DNA of 64,000 nt from Tricholomella constricta. Its lineage: Eukaryota; Basidiomycota; Agaricomycetes; Agaricales; Lyophyllaceae. The notes under the pieces are model-generated. The model did not search any database, had not been told where the DNA came from, and saw nothing but the letters and a program-made list of their open reading frames with translations. This document shows, one piece after another, positions 46,198 through 59,600 of this stretch. The position numbers and the translations under genes were made by a program. Location of the stretch: contig JAACJP010000026.1 in assembly GCA_013368375.1 (NCBI GenBank), forward strand, positions 248,001 through 312,000, read 5' to 3'. Every line of letters starts with the position of its first letter. Within the stretch, counting starts at the first letter, position 1.

Positions 46198-48427
46198 CTA
46201 CAACTCCTCACCAGCAATCCAGCGGTTGATGAGCGCCAGTGCCTCCTCTGGCTTATCATACGGTACCTATAAATACCCAAATTAACTCATTTATCAGCTC
46301 CAATACTAATAAAAAAAGCACATACCATGTGCCCTGCCCCCTCCACCGTCGCGAACGTCAATCCCCGCGCACTCCTCGTCCTCCCCGCCCTCTTCCTACT
46401 GGTACTGTCCACGCCCACCTCCCATACCCTCAATTCCTGCGACGCAAACTCCTCGCGCCCACTCCACTCCAGCGCGCGGGTCCAACGTTCGTTCCCGACC
46501 CAATTACAGATCCAATCATAGGTGCCAACGTAGATGAGGACCCGCACGCCACGCTCGAGCAGCGCCGCGACGTGAAAAGGCGTGCCGGGCCGCTCCCGGT
46601 CGTGGGTCGCGTCAAACGCGAGAGCGACGGGCTGGGAGCAGAGGGTGTAGGGCGAGCGGACCGATGGATCGACGCCCAGGAGGGCGCGAGTGGCGGTGCT
46701 GTTTAGGTAGGCGGTGATGTGCCTAAGTACGGTGAGGTGGGAAGCTGAGTGAAGCTTGTGAAGCGGTGAAGGTCAGGGGAGAAGACGTACGCTGTTACTG
46801 GGTAGCAGAGGTCACCCGGTTCGCCCTCGCAGTCTTTGCTAATGTCGTATACGTTTTTACCTGAAGGTCGTCAGAATTCTGGGTTGATTATGTGCATTTG
46901 TGGGCGCGCGGGCAATGACTGACCTGTTGCAGCAAAAGGCTCTGCCAGTTCTGCTCCACAGAATTGGAGGGCTGCGTAGCAGTTCATTGCATCGTAGAGA
47001 TCCGTGCAGGATTCTTTGACCCATTTCTCGCAGCGAGGCAGCTGGATAAACGGCTCAGTCGTCAAGGATGTTAACAGTTAACGCCGAGTACTTACTACTT
47101 GCTTCATACGCACGCAAGATCTGGAACGTATGGTACCTTCGTATTGCTTCATGAAATTCTGTAGTTTGGGTTGTGCTCACGCAATATCAATAACTGGCGC
47201 TACAGAGGCCGCCGTGCACTGCATGTCGAAGTACGATAGCACCATGCTCGGTGGGTCAGTCCAACCATTGCCTAGAAATATCGCTCTCAGAATGTAGTCA
47301 TTCATACCATGACCCTTTAGTTTCTTACCAATGATAATAGATGTGAGATTAATGGGCGTCAAGCCAGCCTGAATAAGCCTCGCGTTCTGATCGTACACCT
47401 CAGATGCAAAGAGTGGTATGTAACGGCCCTATACACCGAATGGTTCAATGCACGTCTTGTCTCGTTCGAAAATAGCCACGTACCCCGTACGACTCGCCCG
47501 ACATGTGGAACGCACGGCCCTTGAATTTACTGAAGTTTTCGAAAAAGATCGCCACGAAGGCCGCGATGTCCTTTGCAGCGTCTTCTGTGGTACCCTGCAA
47601 CGCGATATACACATATATTGTGTCAAGGAAAGATCAAGACAGAGGTGATTGGAGTCATACCACCACCTCGCCATACTCAGCGTAGGAATAACCGACACCG
47701 ACAGGCTGATCGACGAAGAATACATTGGCGTTGGAGTTCCATGACTCGGGGAAATATTTCGTGCCATTAGCGTCAGATATTCTGCACGGACCTTTATATA
47801 ATCCAGTGGTCCTTCAGAGGCTGGGGTCTCTAGAAATACATAGCATCATACCAAGCTCCATGAATAGACCCAGAGACGAAGAGCATCCGGGACCTGAAAG
47901 GACATAAAGTATAGTGATATTTCTGGGAATGTATATTCTTGCCTCCAGTTGTCCAGAATATAACGTCGTCCTTGTCGGGATCGTTCCTGCTCTCGAAGAA
48001 GTAGAAGAACAGATGACGCGCCTCGATATCAATGTAACCAGTGTACGACCTTATTCGCAATGTTAAAATTGTACGTAAGCCACTAGGGGCTCGCGACAGC
48101 TTACTTTACACTGTTGTCACAGAAGGAAGTCTTCTTGATACGGACTCCATAATGAGGGAATGCCGGATGGCTCATGTGTGTGAACTCCGCCTCGGAGAGG
48201 ATAGAAAGGTCTTCCAGGGGGCTGAATAGACCATCATCGTAGACGTCGTGTTCCTTGTTCACAAATGGTATGTTATTGGCATGACTTAGCCCTCCTTGCG
48301 ACGTGATAAGTTGAGGGAGGGCTCGAAAGATCGATGAGCTAAGGAATTGTTGGTATCCATCTGAATTGCCTGCGAGCAATACGAGTAGAAAACCTGAGAA
48401 GCACACTTGACCCAAGGACCGGAGCAT
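46198..48427 (-). CDS. Serine carboxypeptidase (peptidase S10)
   Basis: Secretory or vacuolar carboxypeptidase of the carboxypeptidase Y type. Twelve exons: 48105-48427, 47943-48049, 47852-47893, 47661-47791, 47484-47594, 47329-47428, 47181-47271, 47096-47120, 46924-47041, 46791-46860, 46326-46722, 46198-46266; 1584 nt, 527 residues. Signal peptide at about 1-24 (LGQVCFSGFLLVLLAG). S10 motifs: SYTGYID, GGPGCSSSLGLFMELG, NVFFVDQPVGVGYSY, catalytic Ser about 236 in GESYGGRY, Asp about 442 in TYDWICN, His about 504 in GAGHMVPYDKPE. The Cys spacing (CVRMKQ, CEKWVKESC, CYAALQFC) fits CPY. The intron at 47894-47942 is a clean GC-AG (AG|GCAAGA) and is required to join WTTG to GPGCSS. A basic insert near 470-485 is unusual. 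Confidence 0.94.
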
Positions 48428-48905
48428 TTCTCCTGTAGAGCTCGTTGTTTTCCAGTTAGTAAGCTGCGGTGATCGTGGCAGTATGAATGTGGAAAACGGT
48501 GAGAATTGGAACGTTGAACTTAAGTTGAACGGTCACCGATCATGCACATGATCAAGAGATTAGATTAGATCAACCATTACACGTGCATCATGAGCATGAA
48601 ATGGTTCCTGAGTTTCAAGCAGCCTTTGGACTCCTTTGGATCTACTTTCTTTCAACCAGCTCACTTTACACTCCTACAGAAACTAGTAAGCTCTGTAAAA
48701 TGCATTATGTTCCTGCCAAACCACTCATTCTTGTGCAGGACGAAGAGAAACATTGCTACTTCTATTTTTCCGACAACTCTTTTATTTTCTACCCACTTTC
48801 CTCCCTTGATCCTCCTGTTTCTATCACCTTGTTCGACCAATACGGGCTGGAATCGCTCGGAAATAACATTGTCCAAGAAGTGGTAAATTCACCTTCGGTG
48901 CATTC
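48428..48905. other. Divergent promoter region, carboxypeptidase / WDR59-like
   Basis: 478 bp between the start codons of the S10 gene (-) and the WDR59-like gene (+). A plus-strand ORF (48583-48984) overlaps the WDR59 first exon in another frame and is not supported. Confidence 0.5.
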
Positions 48906-51900
48906 ATGTCCGAACCCTCACCAACAAGGCAATCTCGTTACCTGGATGAAGTTCGCAATAGTAGGCGGAATAGCATTGACTTGAGGCACCACGCACTTCT
49001 CTCCACGACGACGCCATCTCTCGCCTCTGGCCAGGAATGGCACCGCAATCCGGTGTTCGCACCACCGGCCAGTCTGCTGAACTCTCGAAGAGCATCATTG
49101 GTCTCGCTGGCTGACTCGGTAGACAAGGAACGACATGAGAGGAGACGTGCGAGTAGGACGGAACTTGTGGAGTCAAACACACCGCAGCTGGTGACAGAGC
49201 CTGCATCGCCTGAGGACGGGAGTAACTTTCGCAGGAGCTTGCAGATTGACATGAAGGGGCTAGTTGGCGATGCGGTGGGAAATGTACGTTCATTCATTCT
49301 TGTCCTTGAAAGTCACTGATCAGATACAGATGAGCATAAGCCCCTCCTCACGGGATGTCGTCTTAGCGGCGTACGTCGTGTTCAACCTTACCGAGTCGTT
49401 GTTGACATCACGTCCTTAACAGGCGACGCGGGCTATTCATTATTGATTTGGAGGCGCCATTGGAGGTGCCTCGGTTTCTTCCTCAGGGAGGTACTTGGGA
49501 CGTAGCTGACGTGCAATGGAACCCTCACCCATTGCGAGCCGAATACATTGTCTCTACTTCAAGTGAGAAGCTGTGCGTCTTCCTGACATGCTGTACTCCT
49601 TCAGTACTGAGTATCAAACGCAGGTTAATTTGGAATTTGCTCCTGGTGGGCAAAACCTCGATCGAACACATTCTACAGGCGCACTATCGTGCTATTACCG
49701 ACATCAATTGGCACACGACCGAGTGTGATACCGTCATTAGTACCGGGATTGATTCGTGGCTATGGGCTTGGGACCTGCGTGAACCTCGGAAGCCAATATT
49801 TGGCCTGTCTGCGTTTGAATGTAGGCCTTCAATGAATGCCATGAACAACCACAGTAAGATACTAATTCACATCACAGCCGGTGGCACACAAGTGAAATGG
49901 AACCGACAAGACGGCAACATTCTTGCCTCATCGCACTCGAACGAAGTGCTCATTTGGGACCGTCGGGTACGTGCTATGCGTTAACCACCCCAGCACCTCC
50001 ACTCATCAAAAATTCTCACAGAAAGGCTCCTTGCCCATCAAGCGCATCCAGGCCCATAGCTCCAAGATCTACGGCATCGACTGGGCGCACGACCGGCGCG
50101 ACGAGCTCGTCACATGCTCGCTCGACAAGACCATTAAAGTCTGGGACACCGCCACCGACGACCCGGAGCCACGTACGACCATCCGCACGGGGTATCCTGT
50201 CTGGCGCGCTCGCGCCCTACCTTTCGGGCACGGTGTATTGAGTCTTGCGCAGCGCGGTGCGACAGCGCTGGAGATGTACGGTCAGGGTAGGCCAGATGTG
50301 CCCGTTGAGCGGTTCGAAGGTCATACCGATGTAGTGAAAGAGTTTGTGTGGAGGAAGGGTGGCGAAGGTCAGTCTATCAGACCTTTCTTCCCTGCTGGCA
50401 GATCCTGATGTGATGTAGACGAGTTCCAACTCATCACCTGGTCTAAGGACCGCACCCTCCGCTTCTGGCCTGTTGATTCCGAAGTCATGAAGGTACGCAG
50501 CTCCTTCACTTTCTCTAAAGTACTCCATCACTCATCTTTCCGCCGTTCGCAACGCAGCAAGTTGGACATGTCACACCGCCCGTGAGATGCCGCGCACGCC
50601 GCACTGAGCGCTCCCCAAGCATCTCCTACCGTAACCCACCCGAAGGCACAGACTACCTCCCTGCGCTCTCTGCGCCGGTTGGGCATCGCTCGATCCTCGC
50701 AGAGGTACGTGCCCCCTTGCCCCCTCGTCCAGTTCCCGTCATTGCGGGCGCGGGCGCGCGCAGCCAAGGGGGAACAATGAGCAGGGGGAATCCGAACAAT
50801 AACACGACACGCCTGCCGATGGATGCGTTCACGTGGCTTTCGAATGTGAAGGTTGGAGAACGGAGGGGGAGCAACGAGGGCGCGGGCGGGGAGAGTGCGG
50901 ATATGTCGAGGTTGAGGGAGAGGCTTTTGGATGTTGGAGTCACGGGTGCGGGTGCGAATGGGGATACGGGAAATGCGGAGGGATTGTTGGTTGGGGGGAT
51001 GGATGTGAATAGAGAGTTGGAAGGGGAGATGGAGATGGAGAGGAGGAAGAGAAGTGAGAGTCGGGTGAGCGGGGAGGGCCAGGGAGAAGCGGGGCAGAAT
51101 CAGTCATTGCAGGAGGAGTGCGTGGATGCCATTCAAAATGTGATTGATGCAGTAGGCTGAATTTTTCCTCCTCCGCAGGATAACAACCGTTATAAGGAAA
51201 CTCAAACTCGAGTCAAAGATCAAGCTCGAGAAGGTGAGTGGCTGTGGCTTGTTCCGGCGGTTGTCCTGACATACATTCACAGCACGATCTTACGAAGAAA
51301 CGAACATGTACGCTAGGCTTGCATGGGCCCTGGGGTGGCACCTCTTCTGTCTTCATCCGAGTCACTTTCACCTTCCCCCGGGACTACCCACAGGCGAGCT
51401 ACCCGGGCGGCACGCCCATCGTCGAGCTTGAGCGCAACCCACTTATCACCCTTAAAGACCGCGCCTTCATGTTACGGCGCCTCACTACTATCCGTGAGAA
51501 TTGCCGTCCGTGTCTCGAGAGGTGCCTGCGATTCCTGCTCTTCCGCGATGAGGAAGAACGTCCCGGAGAGACCCTCCCCATGGATCCAGAGTCATCATCC
51601 TCGGAAGATGACGAGCCGGTGATGACCCTTGGTGGACGTCGTACCAAGGAGGCAACCGTCACGGTCCTCAGAAGCACCAAGAACCTTGTTGAGCCTCGGA
51701 CTTCGCAGGGAACGTTTGGTCCCAATGGTAAATTCACCTTACTTTCTCCATCCCAGAAGCATTGACCTATTGGATTCAGGTGAATTGATATGCTTCTTCC
51801 GTGCACCAACACGTATCGTGCGCAATGTGCTTCGCGGGCTCTCGGATTCGCCTGCGACCCCTTCAGAGGAACCAGCATCTGCACTTCCCACCTCTGCTGA

Positions 51901-53911
51901 ACCTGTTCCCGCCCCACGCATGTTCCAATCGCCCTCCCTGATCTCAGACGCCGTGCGCCGCCTTGGACTCTCTGCGACAGACCGACACATGAAAGCCTCC
52001 GACACTGCACGACGCCTTGGGGATCGCCACAATATTCTGCGCATTATGACGAATCTCCTCACCCTGCAGCCCAAGCCCAAGTCGTCCCAAGAAGTCTCGA
52101 ATGGGGAGCGTCGGCCGTTGGGCGACCTATTGAAGAGTTATGCACTCTTGTCGGCGCCAAGGCGCAGCACAGTGTTTGTGGAGAATACGACGAATATCGC
52201 AGGGGGCGATCGGAAGGTAGCAAAGGACTACGTCTTTGGCGAGGCCGCGGGTGTAGGGCAGGCCTCTAGGGGCAGTAGCTGTAAGGGGCTGAGGGAGGCG
52301 TGTGTGAGGAATGCGAAGGCTGCGCGGTTGCATGGGAGGTACGACCATGAACGTGCATTCAGAATGCTCCAGGCATTGCTTCCAGCCTCGTCACAGAAGG
52401 CCCCGACGTTCGATGCACTAGCACTTCAAGTCGTCATGGGACTGTGGGTCTATATATTCTTCTTGTGTCTGATCAGCGGGTGATGGCTATGTTTTTAACA
52501 GTTACACCGACTTCGCGAAAAACAAGGATATCCAGATGTTGGCAATGCTTTCGGTTCTCTTGCTCCAGACACACAAGATCACGACTTCTTACCCAGGACT
52601 AGCTGACAGCCCAGAAGTGGGTACCGACCTCCGAACCGTGGTGACTAAGTATGGGGGTGCCGACTATTTCAGTCTCGTTCGCAGTATTTCGCCTCAAAGT
52701 GAGAGACCACCAGCGTGGCCTCGCCGCTCCTCTACTCCGACAGCCCAGCAACAGCAACAATTGGCAGCATCGCTATCGTCATCCACCTCCTCCCGTGGCT
52801 CTTGGTCAAGCCTCTTTAACACAGGCTCGATGCGGCAGTTCATGACTGGCGTCCAAGATACACTCAAGGAGGGTCTATCAAACCCACTCGAAAGTCCCGC
52901 AATAAATCCTTCGACTGCCAACGTACCTGCGGCTGGCTCGAGTGCTGGTTCAGCAGAAGGCGCTTTCCCGACACTCAAAGCCGACAAAATGATCCGTATG
53001 ACGGACAGCCGTCGAAAGAAAAGGCGGAAGGACCAGTCGGGGTTGCAGACAGGATCGGCACCATCTCCCCCAGTGGCAGCATCTAAGTCATGGAATGAAT
53101 CACTACCGCTTCCCTTGAAGCCGTCTATTTCCTCCTCTTCTGCTGGTCATCGACGGACCCCCTTGGCGCAGGTAATCGATCCCAGTAATGCTAACGGTGG
53201 GCATAAACGCGTTATCGTCTTTGAGCCGCCTCTGCCCACGGCTCCAGAGAGGTTTGTCCTTGAACTTGAATGTATCGTGACGTCTCTGATTCATCTACAT
53301 TTTCCCAGACCTGGCGAGGTGTTTGACGAGGCCCTTTTGCAGCAACTCAAGATGCACGTGCATGTATATGCAGACCTCCTGTGCAGGTGGCAGTTGTATC
53401 ACAAACGGCTGGAGCTACTCAAGTCGGTGAAGCGACAGAGCACGCCATTCGAAGATAGCCAAAAACATACGATCGGTAAAGCTCTCAGCCAGATTCTTCT
53501 ATTCTCATCTCAACTATCATTGTCTTTTACCAACAGGTCTCGTCCGCACATGCACGAGATGTACAATGCCCTTGCCGCAAAACGCCAATCAATGCCCATC
53601 GTGCAGCGCCTCGTCCTCCTTGGCAAAATGCACTATCTGTAGACTACCCGTCAAGGGTACGATCTGTTCGCTTCTTAAGCTCAGTGCCTTTCATCTAACA
53701 TGTACTCAAAATAGGCCTTTCCAGAAGCTGTCTACAGTGCTTCCACGTAACCCATATATCCTGCTGGAACAGTCTCGACGTACCGATATGCCCTACCGGC
53801 TGTGGGTGCTTCTGCAACGGGCTGGACGAGACCCAGACAAGGCCATCAAGCCGTCATGGAATGGCATTGTCACCACCAATAACAGCCCTAGGGCTCTCTT
53901 CTTTTATTTGA
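48906..53911 (+). CDS. WDR59: WDR59-like GATOR2/SEACAT subunit (WD40, RWD, zinc ring)
   Basis: Counterpart of human WDR59 / yeast Sea3 (Mtc5), part of the vacuolar/lysosomal complex that controls TORC1 in response to amino acids. Exons: 48906-49283, 49330-49370, 49423-49572, 49624-49820, 49878-49966, 50022-50367, 50419-50492, 50558-51117, 51179-51233, 51283-51727, 51780-52443, 52502-53475, 53537-53656, 53715-53911; 4290 nt, 1429 residues. A Ser/Arg-rich N-terminus is followed by WD40 blades (DVADVQWNPHPLRAEYIVST, HYRAITDINWHTTECDTVIS, GTQVKWNRQDGNILASSH, KIYGIDWAHDRRDELVTC, DEFQLITWSKDRTLRFW). An RWD-like domain follows (CTLGLHGPWGGTSSVFIRV, VTFTFPRDYPQ), then GELICFFRAPTRIVRN. The C-terminal zinc ring has CTRC, CPSC, CTICRLPVKGLSRSCLQC, HVTHISCW and CPTGCGCFC. 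The length exceeds the human protein because of disordered Ser/Gly-rich inserts. Confidence 0.92.
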
Positions 53912-54611
53912 TCATCCTTGTTGTATTTCTAGAATTTCGGACATCATCCTATAATGCCCTGTCCCATGACCCCTTGCGAAATGCTGGACCTTGATAATTG
54001 CCTGGCTCGCCACAGGTCACAACGTGATCTCAGCTCTCACGAGGCTTTGGCATGCCGGAAACGCTTCTCCATAATTCAGGCATCATGCTAGCGTTCAAAC
54101 GTTCAAGAGCAAGCGAAGTTCGAGAAACCTGCCTCAAGTACGGCTGAAGTCGAAAAGGAACGTTTTCCTGTGGCCGATGGCCACCATGGATGGAAAAGAG
54201 ACGAAAAAGCTTGACTGTTAGTCGCAGAGGTGTGTACAGTATGACTCCTGACATGCTTTAATGGTTTCGTTGTATCGTAAGGCCTGTCTTGACGTACTTT
54301 TTTTCTCATTTTCGCCAGCATATTCTTCACAATTTGAATGTACGTTATAAACAGAGGGATAACGATTTATATTGCTGGCAGGACTTGAGGTGGACACTGG
54401 CGTGCACCAGTAACTTATATCTTATCAGATCCCGATTCTAATCTCAGCCAATCTATTTTCGAGTCATTGAAAATATCATACGAAAATGCTACCACAATCT
54501 GTCAGCGCAGACTTCATCCCGCAGAAAGTCGTATCATACGCACGTCGAACAAGCCTATAGAGGTTGCTAGGTCTGAAGCTACTGGCGGAATAGAACACAA
54601 ATTGAACAACT
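53912..54611. other. Intergenic between WDR59-like gene and MET2
   Basis: No supported exon. It includes the MET2 promoter. An ORF starting at 54467 overlaps the MET2 start in another frame. Confidence 0.5.
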
Positions 54612-56043
<1,432 letters not shown>

Positions 56044-56633
56044 ACTATATGGGACTCGCTTCATTTATTTTGTATTTTGTAATTTAACCTGTAGATTCTT
56101 TGGGCTATTAGTCACGGCGGCGCAAATTGCACGAGCCTAACGCGTCGTTATCAGCAAACAGTATTCTGTCGACCTTGAGCGTTTCAGTTCCAAGACAGTT
56201 TTGATTCTGTACATTCAAGTCTGTCTTCTCACTTTAAAGAATAAGATTTCGTAGCGGCAACGTTAACCTGTTTCCGGGCAGCGACTCGGAAGCGAGGCAC
56301 GTCGGATCGAGGAGGCGTCAAAACAGCGTCAAACAAATTTTCGCGTCCACGGCCAACAGCTGCAGGCCTGCAAGTCCCAGAACTCGAGGAGGCCTCGTTT
56401 CTATCGCGCAGCGAAGGCTTAGTCCCAATACGTGAGATTACAGCTCCTCAGATGTATCTTTACCTCGAAGAATGGCCTCTGAACATGCTCTCTTTCAGCA
56501 TTATTTTACGAATTACCGCAAGGCTCCTCCGCGACGCCTTCTTTCTACGTTCGGCCTTTGGGGACGGTCAAGATCCTCCAGGAAATCAATAACATCACTT
56601 ACTGAATCTGTTTCGTCGCGCAATACACACGAG
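56044..56633. other. MET2 3' region and dynein-tail promoter/leader
   Basis: No supported exon. The frame upstream of 56634 stays open to a Met at 56472, so part of it may be coding (54 extra basic residues) if that start is used. Confidence 0.45.
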
Positions 56634-59600
56634 ATGGATGGCGTATCGAACGGCCTGCCCAACGGCTCTGGGAATCATGAAACTCCTGCGGAACCTGTGG
56701 CTCTCTTCGATTCAGCGATATTTCGCTCATATTTACTTGCTCTGTTACCCCCGGTCATTGGCGCACTACCGGACGAACTTGATTCGCTGTTTGACGAGGA
56801 ATTCGACGAGAAGGTAACGCGGTTTGCTGCAGATAATGGAGGGTCAATATATGTAGTGAAAGTCAGGGAGGAGTCTGAAGGTAAGTCAGCTTGTTTTCTT
56901 CGGGAATAGCTGGCTAATCGCGACGCAGACGACTCGCCGCCGACTTATGTGTATCATCTAACTCCCCACCTCGCGTACCACCCCACTCATGTCACGACGC
57001 TCGCCCTGATCAAACGCGGCCCCACACTCGACCCTCTCACTCCCCTCGCGTCACAGCTACACATATTAAATCTCTTTGGTGGAGAGGAAACCCCCTACGA
57101 AGGATTGCACGCCGTCGTGAGCTGTGGTGTGAAGCCTTGGTTTGATGCGTTTGTTGGGGCTCGTGCTGGAGGCAGGGATGGCGACACTAGGATGGGTGAG
57201 TTGCGCGTTGCTGCGACATCGTGCTGGTTCTAATGCACCCTAGGCATTCCCATGACGAAAAAGAAGTTCGCAGAACTTGAGCTGTCACTCCTTCATTTAC
57301 AGCAGAATGTCGAAATCCCTGAAACTCACCTTGTCATCCACCCTGTCATCCAGAGAGCCGTGGAGCAGGCTGTAGCGGCTAATACGCCTCCGAACATCTC
57401 CAATATACCAGCAAATCTTCTTAACGACAGTTCCTTCCTGAACTCTTTACATGGACACGTCAACTCATGGATTAAAGCCATCCAATCAGTAACTAAACTG
57501 TCTCGTGATGTCGTTTCTGGTACGGCTTCGCAGGAAATCAACTTTTGGCTCAGTTTGGAACGCGCTCTGGACGGCATTGAGGCGCAATTGCGGAGCGACG
57601 AAGTTAACATGGTGATCAACTGTCTCCGCAATGCAAAGCGATTCCGCGCAACCGTCAGTTTTATTGCGGACACTGGTCTCAAGGATGCCACAGATTTAGG
57701 TGAGTGTTGACGCCAGATTAACTACGCAGTCACCGACGCGCACATAGTGCACAAGTACAACCAACTCATGAAAGACTTCCCGCTCAACGAACTCCTCTCT
57801 GCCACGGATCTCGACAAGATCCAAGAATCACTTACCCTCATCTTTGGGCACATCAACCGCAAGCTCAAACTCTCGCCATATCCTATTCGGCGCGCTCTTC
57901 CCCTCGTCGAAGCCATCTCCCGCGACTTCAACGACCAACTCCTCCGCATCCTCACTTCCCACCGCCTCCCATACACTCCCTACGAGACGTTCGATCGCCT
58001 CCTAGCCCAGACGATGAACATCTTCAGAACGTGGGATGACCTCATAAAGGAGTTCACCATCATTGCCCGCGAAGCGATCAAGAAGCGCTCTGAGAGGTTT
58101 ATTCCGATTAAGGTTGTACCCGCCCACGCGAAACTTCAGGAGCGCACGCGCTACCTTCGGGACTGGCGTAAGCAACACGAGCAGCTCGCGGTGATGACAG
58201 GGCCGACGAAGGGTTTGGGAGGTGTGGGCATGGATGTGGGTGGCATGGACATGGAAGAGGAGGTCAAGGAAGCATACGAAGTCGTTAAGCGGATTGACGT
58301 ATTGGATGTATCCGTTGGTGAGTCGGTCCTCTGTGGTAATGAAAAGGTGATTGTGCTGAACCGATTTAGATGGGACGGAGATCTGGGTAGCTGCAGAGAA
58401 TGCTTATAACGAGCGTGTTTCGCGCGTTGAGAATCAGATCATCGCGCGGCTGCGTGACAGACTTGGTACGGCAAGGAATGCAAATGAGATGTTCCGAGTA
58501 TTCTCCAAGTTCAATGCGTTGTTTGTACGACCAAAGGTACGTCGTGCTACGATGTAACGCGTTCATCCTCATAAACATTTTTGCCCAGATTCGTGGTGCT
58601 ATCCAAGAATATCAGACTCAGCTCATCGACTCGGTGAAGGAGGATATCAAGCATCTGCACGACAAGGTAGACCACTTAATGTCCATCTGGCCAAGCTCAT
58701 ATACTCACTCTGTGTTAGTTCAAAACCCAATATCGCTTTTCCGAGGCCTACCACATGTCACTTATGCGAGACCTCCCTCCCATTGCAGGCGCCATCATTT
58801 GGGCGCGGCAGATCGAGCGACAACTCCTGACCTATATGAAGCGCGTCGAGGATGTACTTGGCAAGGGCTGGGAGCTGTACGCTGAAGGGCAGAAGCTGCA
58901 ATCTGAGAGCACCGCATTCCGCAAGAAACTGGACACGCGGCCGGTGTATGATGCGTGGCTGCACGACATCAACCGGCGCAACATGGGCGTCGACGGCCGG
59001 CTGTTCGAGATCGTGCGCCTGCGCGGCGGCGGGTTCCAGCTCGCGGTGAACTTCGACCCGCAAATCATCACGCTGTTCAAGGAAGTGCGGAACCTCCTGT
59101 GGCTCAACTTCCAGGTGCCGCATGCGATCACAAATATGGCAAAAGATGCAAAGAGGGTGTATCCACATGCTGTGAGCTTGATGGAGACGGTCAGAACTTA
59201 TGGCCAGACGTTGGATTTGGTGGAGAATAATAAAGGTATCGAGTGGCTTGTGGCGGAGTACAGGAATGAGTCACAGAGAATGATCACGAAAGGTAGGGTG
59301 CATTTGTTGTCGTTCTATGTGGCGTGCGCTGATGTATGAGCAGGCATGAACATACGCTGGGATTATTTCGTCAACCAGTATGATACAACACGCTATGTGT
59401 CGAGTGCGGACGGGCGAGACAATCGACATATCCAGTTCGTTCGGGAGTTTGCTAGCATCGTTTCGGTCCTCCAGGTGAGAATCTCGCGGTTTACTTCTAA
59501 ATGGCCATTCTTATGTTTCTTTTCTGCGTCAGGATAAATCCAACAGCGTCATCGACTTGTACAAGGATATTTTGCGCAGTGTCGAGGATCTCGCCACATG

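Noticed and set aside
48583..48984. 133-codon plus-strand ORF in the S10/WDR59 gap
   Set aside because: It overlaps the WDR59 first exon in another frame and shows no conserved features.
51399..52080. Long minus-strand ORFs (up to 203 codons)
   Set aside because: Antisense of the WDR59 RWD and central exons, which have coherent family similarity.
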